Of a DNA stretch of 6,254 nucleotides, positions 5,806 through 6,254 are shown piece after piece (the first letter of the stretch is position 1; each line of letters begins with the position of its first letter). The stretch spans positions 1 to 6,254 of the forward strand of contig DAHZZC010000424.1 in NCBI GenBank assembly GCA_027435495.1, in the 5' to 3' direction. A program made the position numbers and the translations under genes. The notes under the pieces are model-generated. The model made no database searches. It was not told the origin of the DNA and saw only the letters and a program-made list of their open reading frames with translations. This DNA comes from Planctomycetales bacterium. GTDB lineage: Bacteria > Planctomycetota > Planctomycetia > Isosphaerales > Isosphaeraceae.

Positions 5806-5843
5806 GTCGGGTCGGATCCCACATCGAAGGAGATCGAACGAGA

Positions 5844-6254
5844 ATGAAGCGCAATCCTGTCGCATGGGCGGCGTTGATCGTCGCGTCCGCGGCGCTGGTC
5901 AGCTCCTCGGGCTTCCTCCGCCCGATGCCGGCGGCGCCCAAGGCTCCGCTGGAAGGGCAGCAGGCGGCACGCGCCCTCTCCGAGGCCTATGAGGCGGTGG
6001 CCGAGTTTGTCCGGCCGTCCGTCGTCCAGATCACCGTGCAGAAGAAAGCCGGCAACATCACGCAGTTTCCCGGACTGCCGGGTCTTCGGCCGTTCCCCGG
6101 CCAGCCTCGCGGCAATGGCAACATGACTCCCCGAGACTTCGAGGACATGCTCCGCAAGTTCCTCACTCCCGACGGGAATAGTGACGAAAATGGGAAGGGC
6201 CCCCAGAAGGAGCAGCTCGGCCGGATGAACGTTGGCGTCGGCTCCGGCTTCGTC
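5844..6254 (+). CDS. HtrA/DegP-type periplasmic serine protease, N-terminal part only
   Basis: The first 137 residues are visible and the gene runs off the right edge. AGGAG lies 11 bases upstream of the ATG. MKRN followed by a hydrophobic segment at about 6-20 gives a signal peptide or membrane anchor, so the protein acts in the periplasm. Residues 43-67 (ALSEAYEAVAEFVRPSVVQITVQKK) match the first helix and strand of HtrA proteases (VxPSVVxI), and the visible end GVGSGFV is the strand just before the catalytic-His region. Between them is a Gly/Pro/Asn-rich segment of about 60 residues with PGLPGLRPFPG and a DFEDMLRKF helix; it corresponds to the variable LA-loop/linker region of DegP-like enzymes. 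The catalytic His, Asp and Ser and any PDZ domains lie beyond the window, so DegP, DegQ or DegS cannot be told apart. HtrA enzymes degrade misfolded envelope proteins and are often stress-induced; no such control site is evident here. Confidence 0.9.
   Translation, partial: MKRNPVAWAALIVASAALVSSSGFLRPMPAAPKAPLEGQQAARALSEAYEAVAEFVRPSVVQITVQKKAGNITQFPGLPGLRPFPGQPRGNGNMTPRDFEDMLRKFLTPDGNSDENGKGPQKEQLGRMNVGVGSGFV

Larger units (their letters stand above)
5472..5843 (+). other. 372-base non-coding stretch before the HtrA-type protease gene
   Basis: I find no supportable gene here; open frames on both strands are short or lack a family resemblance and a ribosome binding site. It holds several inverted repeats: CCTGG-CTCT-CCAGG (5482-5495), ACATGA-6-TCATGT (5507-5524) and a GC-rich hairpin at 5780-5805. 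It also holds a 10-base direct repeat CCGCCGGTTG at 5561-5570 and 5584-5593. The promoter of the downstream protease gene must lie here, but I cannot point to a good one. No T-run terminator follows the phosphoesterase gene. Confidence 0.5.

Noticed and set aside
4797..5822. Minus-strand open frame of about 340 codons opposite the metallophosphoesterase
   Set aside because: Antisense to a gene with all catalytic motifs; no family resemblance or convincing start signal. The part in 5476-5822 alone also shows nothing recognisable.

Overview
This is a GC-rich bacterial window. It most resembles a planctomycete, probably of the Isosphaeraceae. That placement is an inference from GC content, from a small membrane-anchored protein ending in a PW..-x-PDPPPR tail, from an unusually long ribosomal L28, and from a secreted M60/TCAF-type metalloprotease. 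No marker gene here proves it. Nothing suggests a mobile element, phage, CRISPR array, tRNA or rRNA.

Left part, minus strand, read from high to low coordinates. A secreted M60-family metallopeptidase (3666-1426) is followed by rpmF (L32, 1348-1133), rpmB (L28, 1050-730), a 109-residue single-pass membrane protein of unknown function (692-363), and the start of a membrane-anchored thioredoxin-fold protein that runs off the left edge (329-1). The best promoter in the window lies at 1429-1402 and drives rpmF-rpmB. Its -35 box covers the stop codon of the peptidase gene. It separates the peptidase from the ribosomal-protein unit, and the two small envelope genes probably ride on the ribosomal transcript. 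Each minus-strand start has a plausible Shine-Dalgarno sequence, and the one for the small membrane protein can be folded into a perfect hairpin.

Right part, plus strand. Divergently from the peptidase, after a 270-base spacer, proC (pyrroline-5-carboxylate reductase, 3937-4854) overlaps a YfcE-like metallophosphoesterase (4851-5471) by ATGA. These two are almost certainly one translationally coupled operon. After a 372-base non-coding stretch with several inverted repeats comes the N-terminal part of an HtrA/DegP-type serine protease (5844 to the right edge).

The region is mostly housekeeping plus envelope functions: ribosome, proline synthesis, phosphoesterase, periplasmic quality control and secreted proteolysis. 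I found no convincing new multi-gene system. The points worth a second look are local: an altered zinc knuckle in L32, a proline-rich ProC tail, a redoxin-like domain without its CxxC, the promoter built over a stop codon with a palindrome in its spacer, and an amidotransferase-like domain fused to the M60 peptidase.
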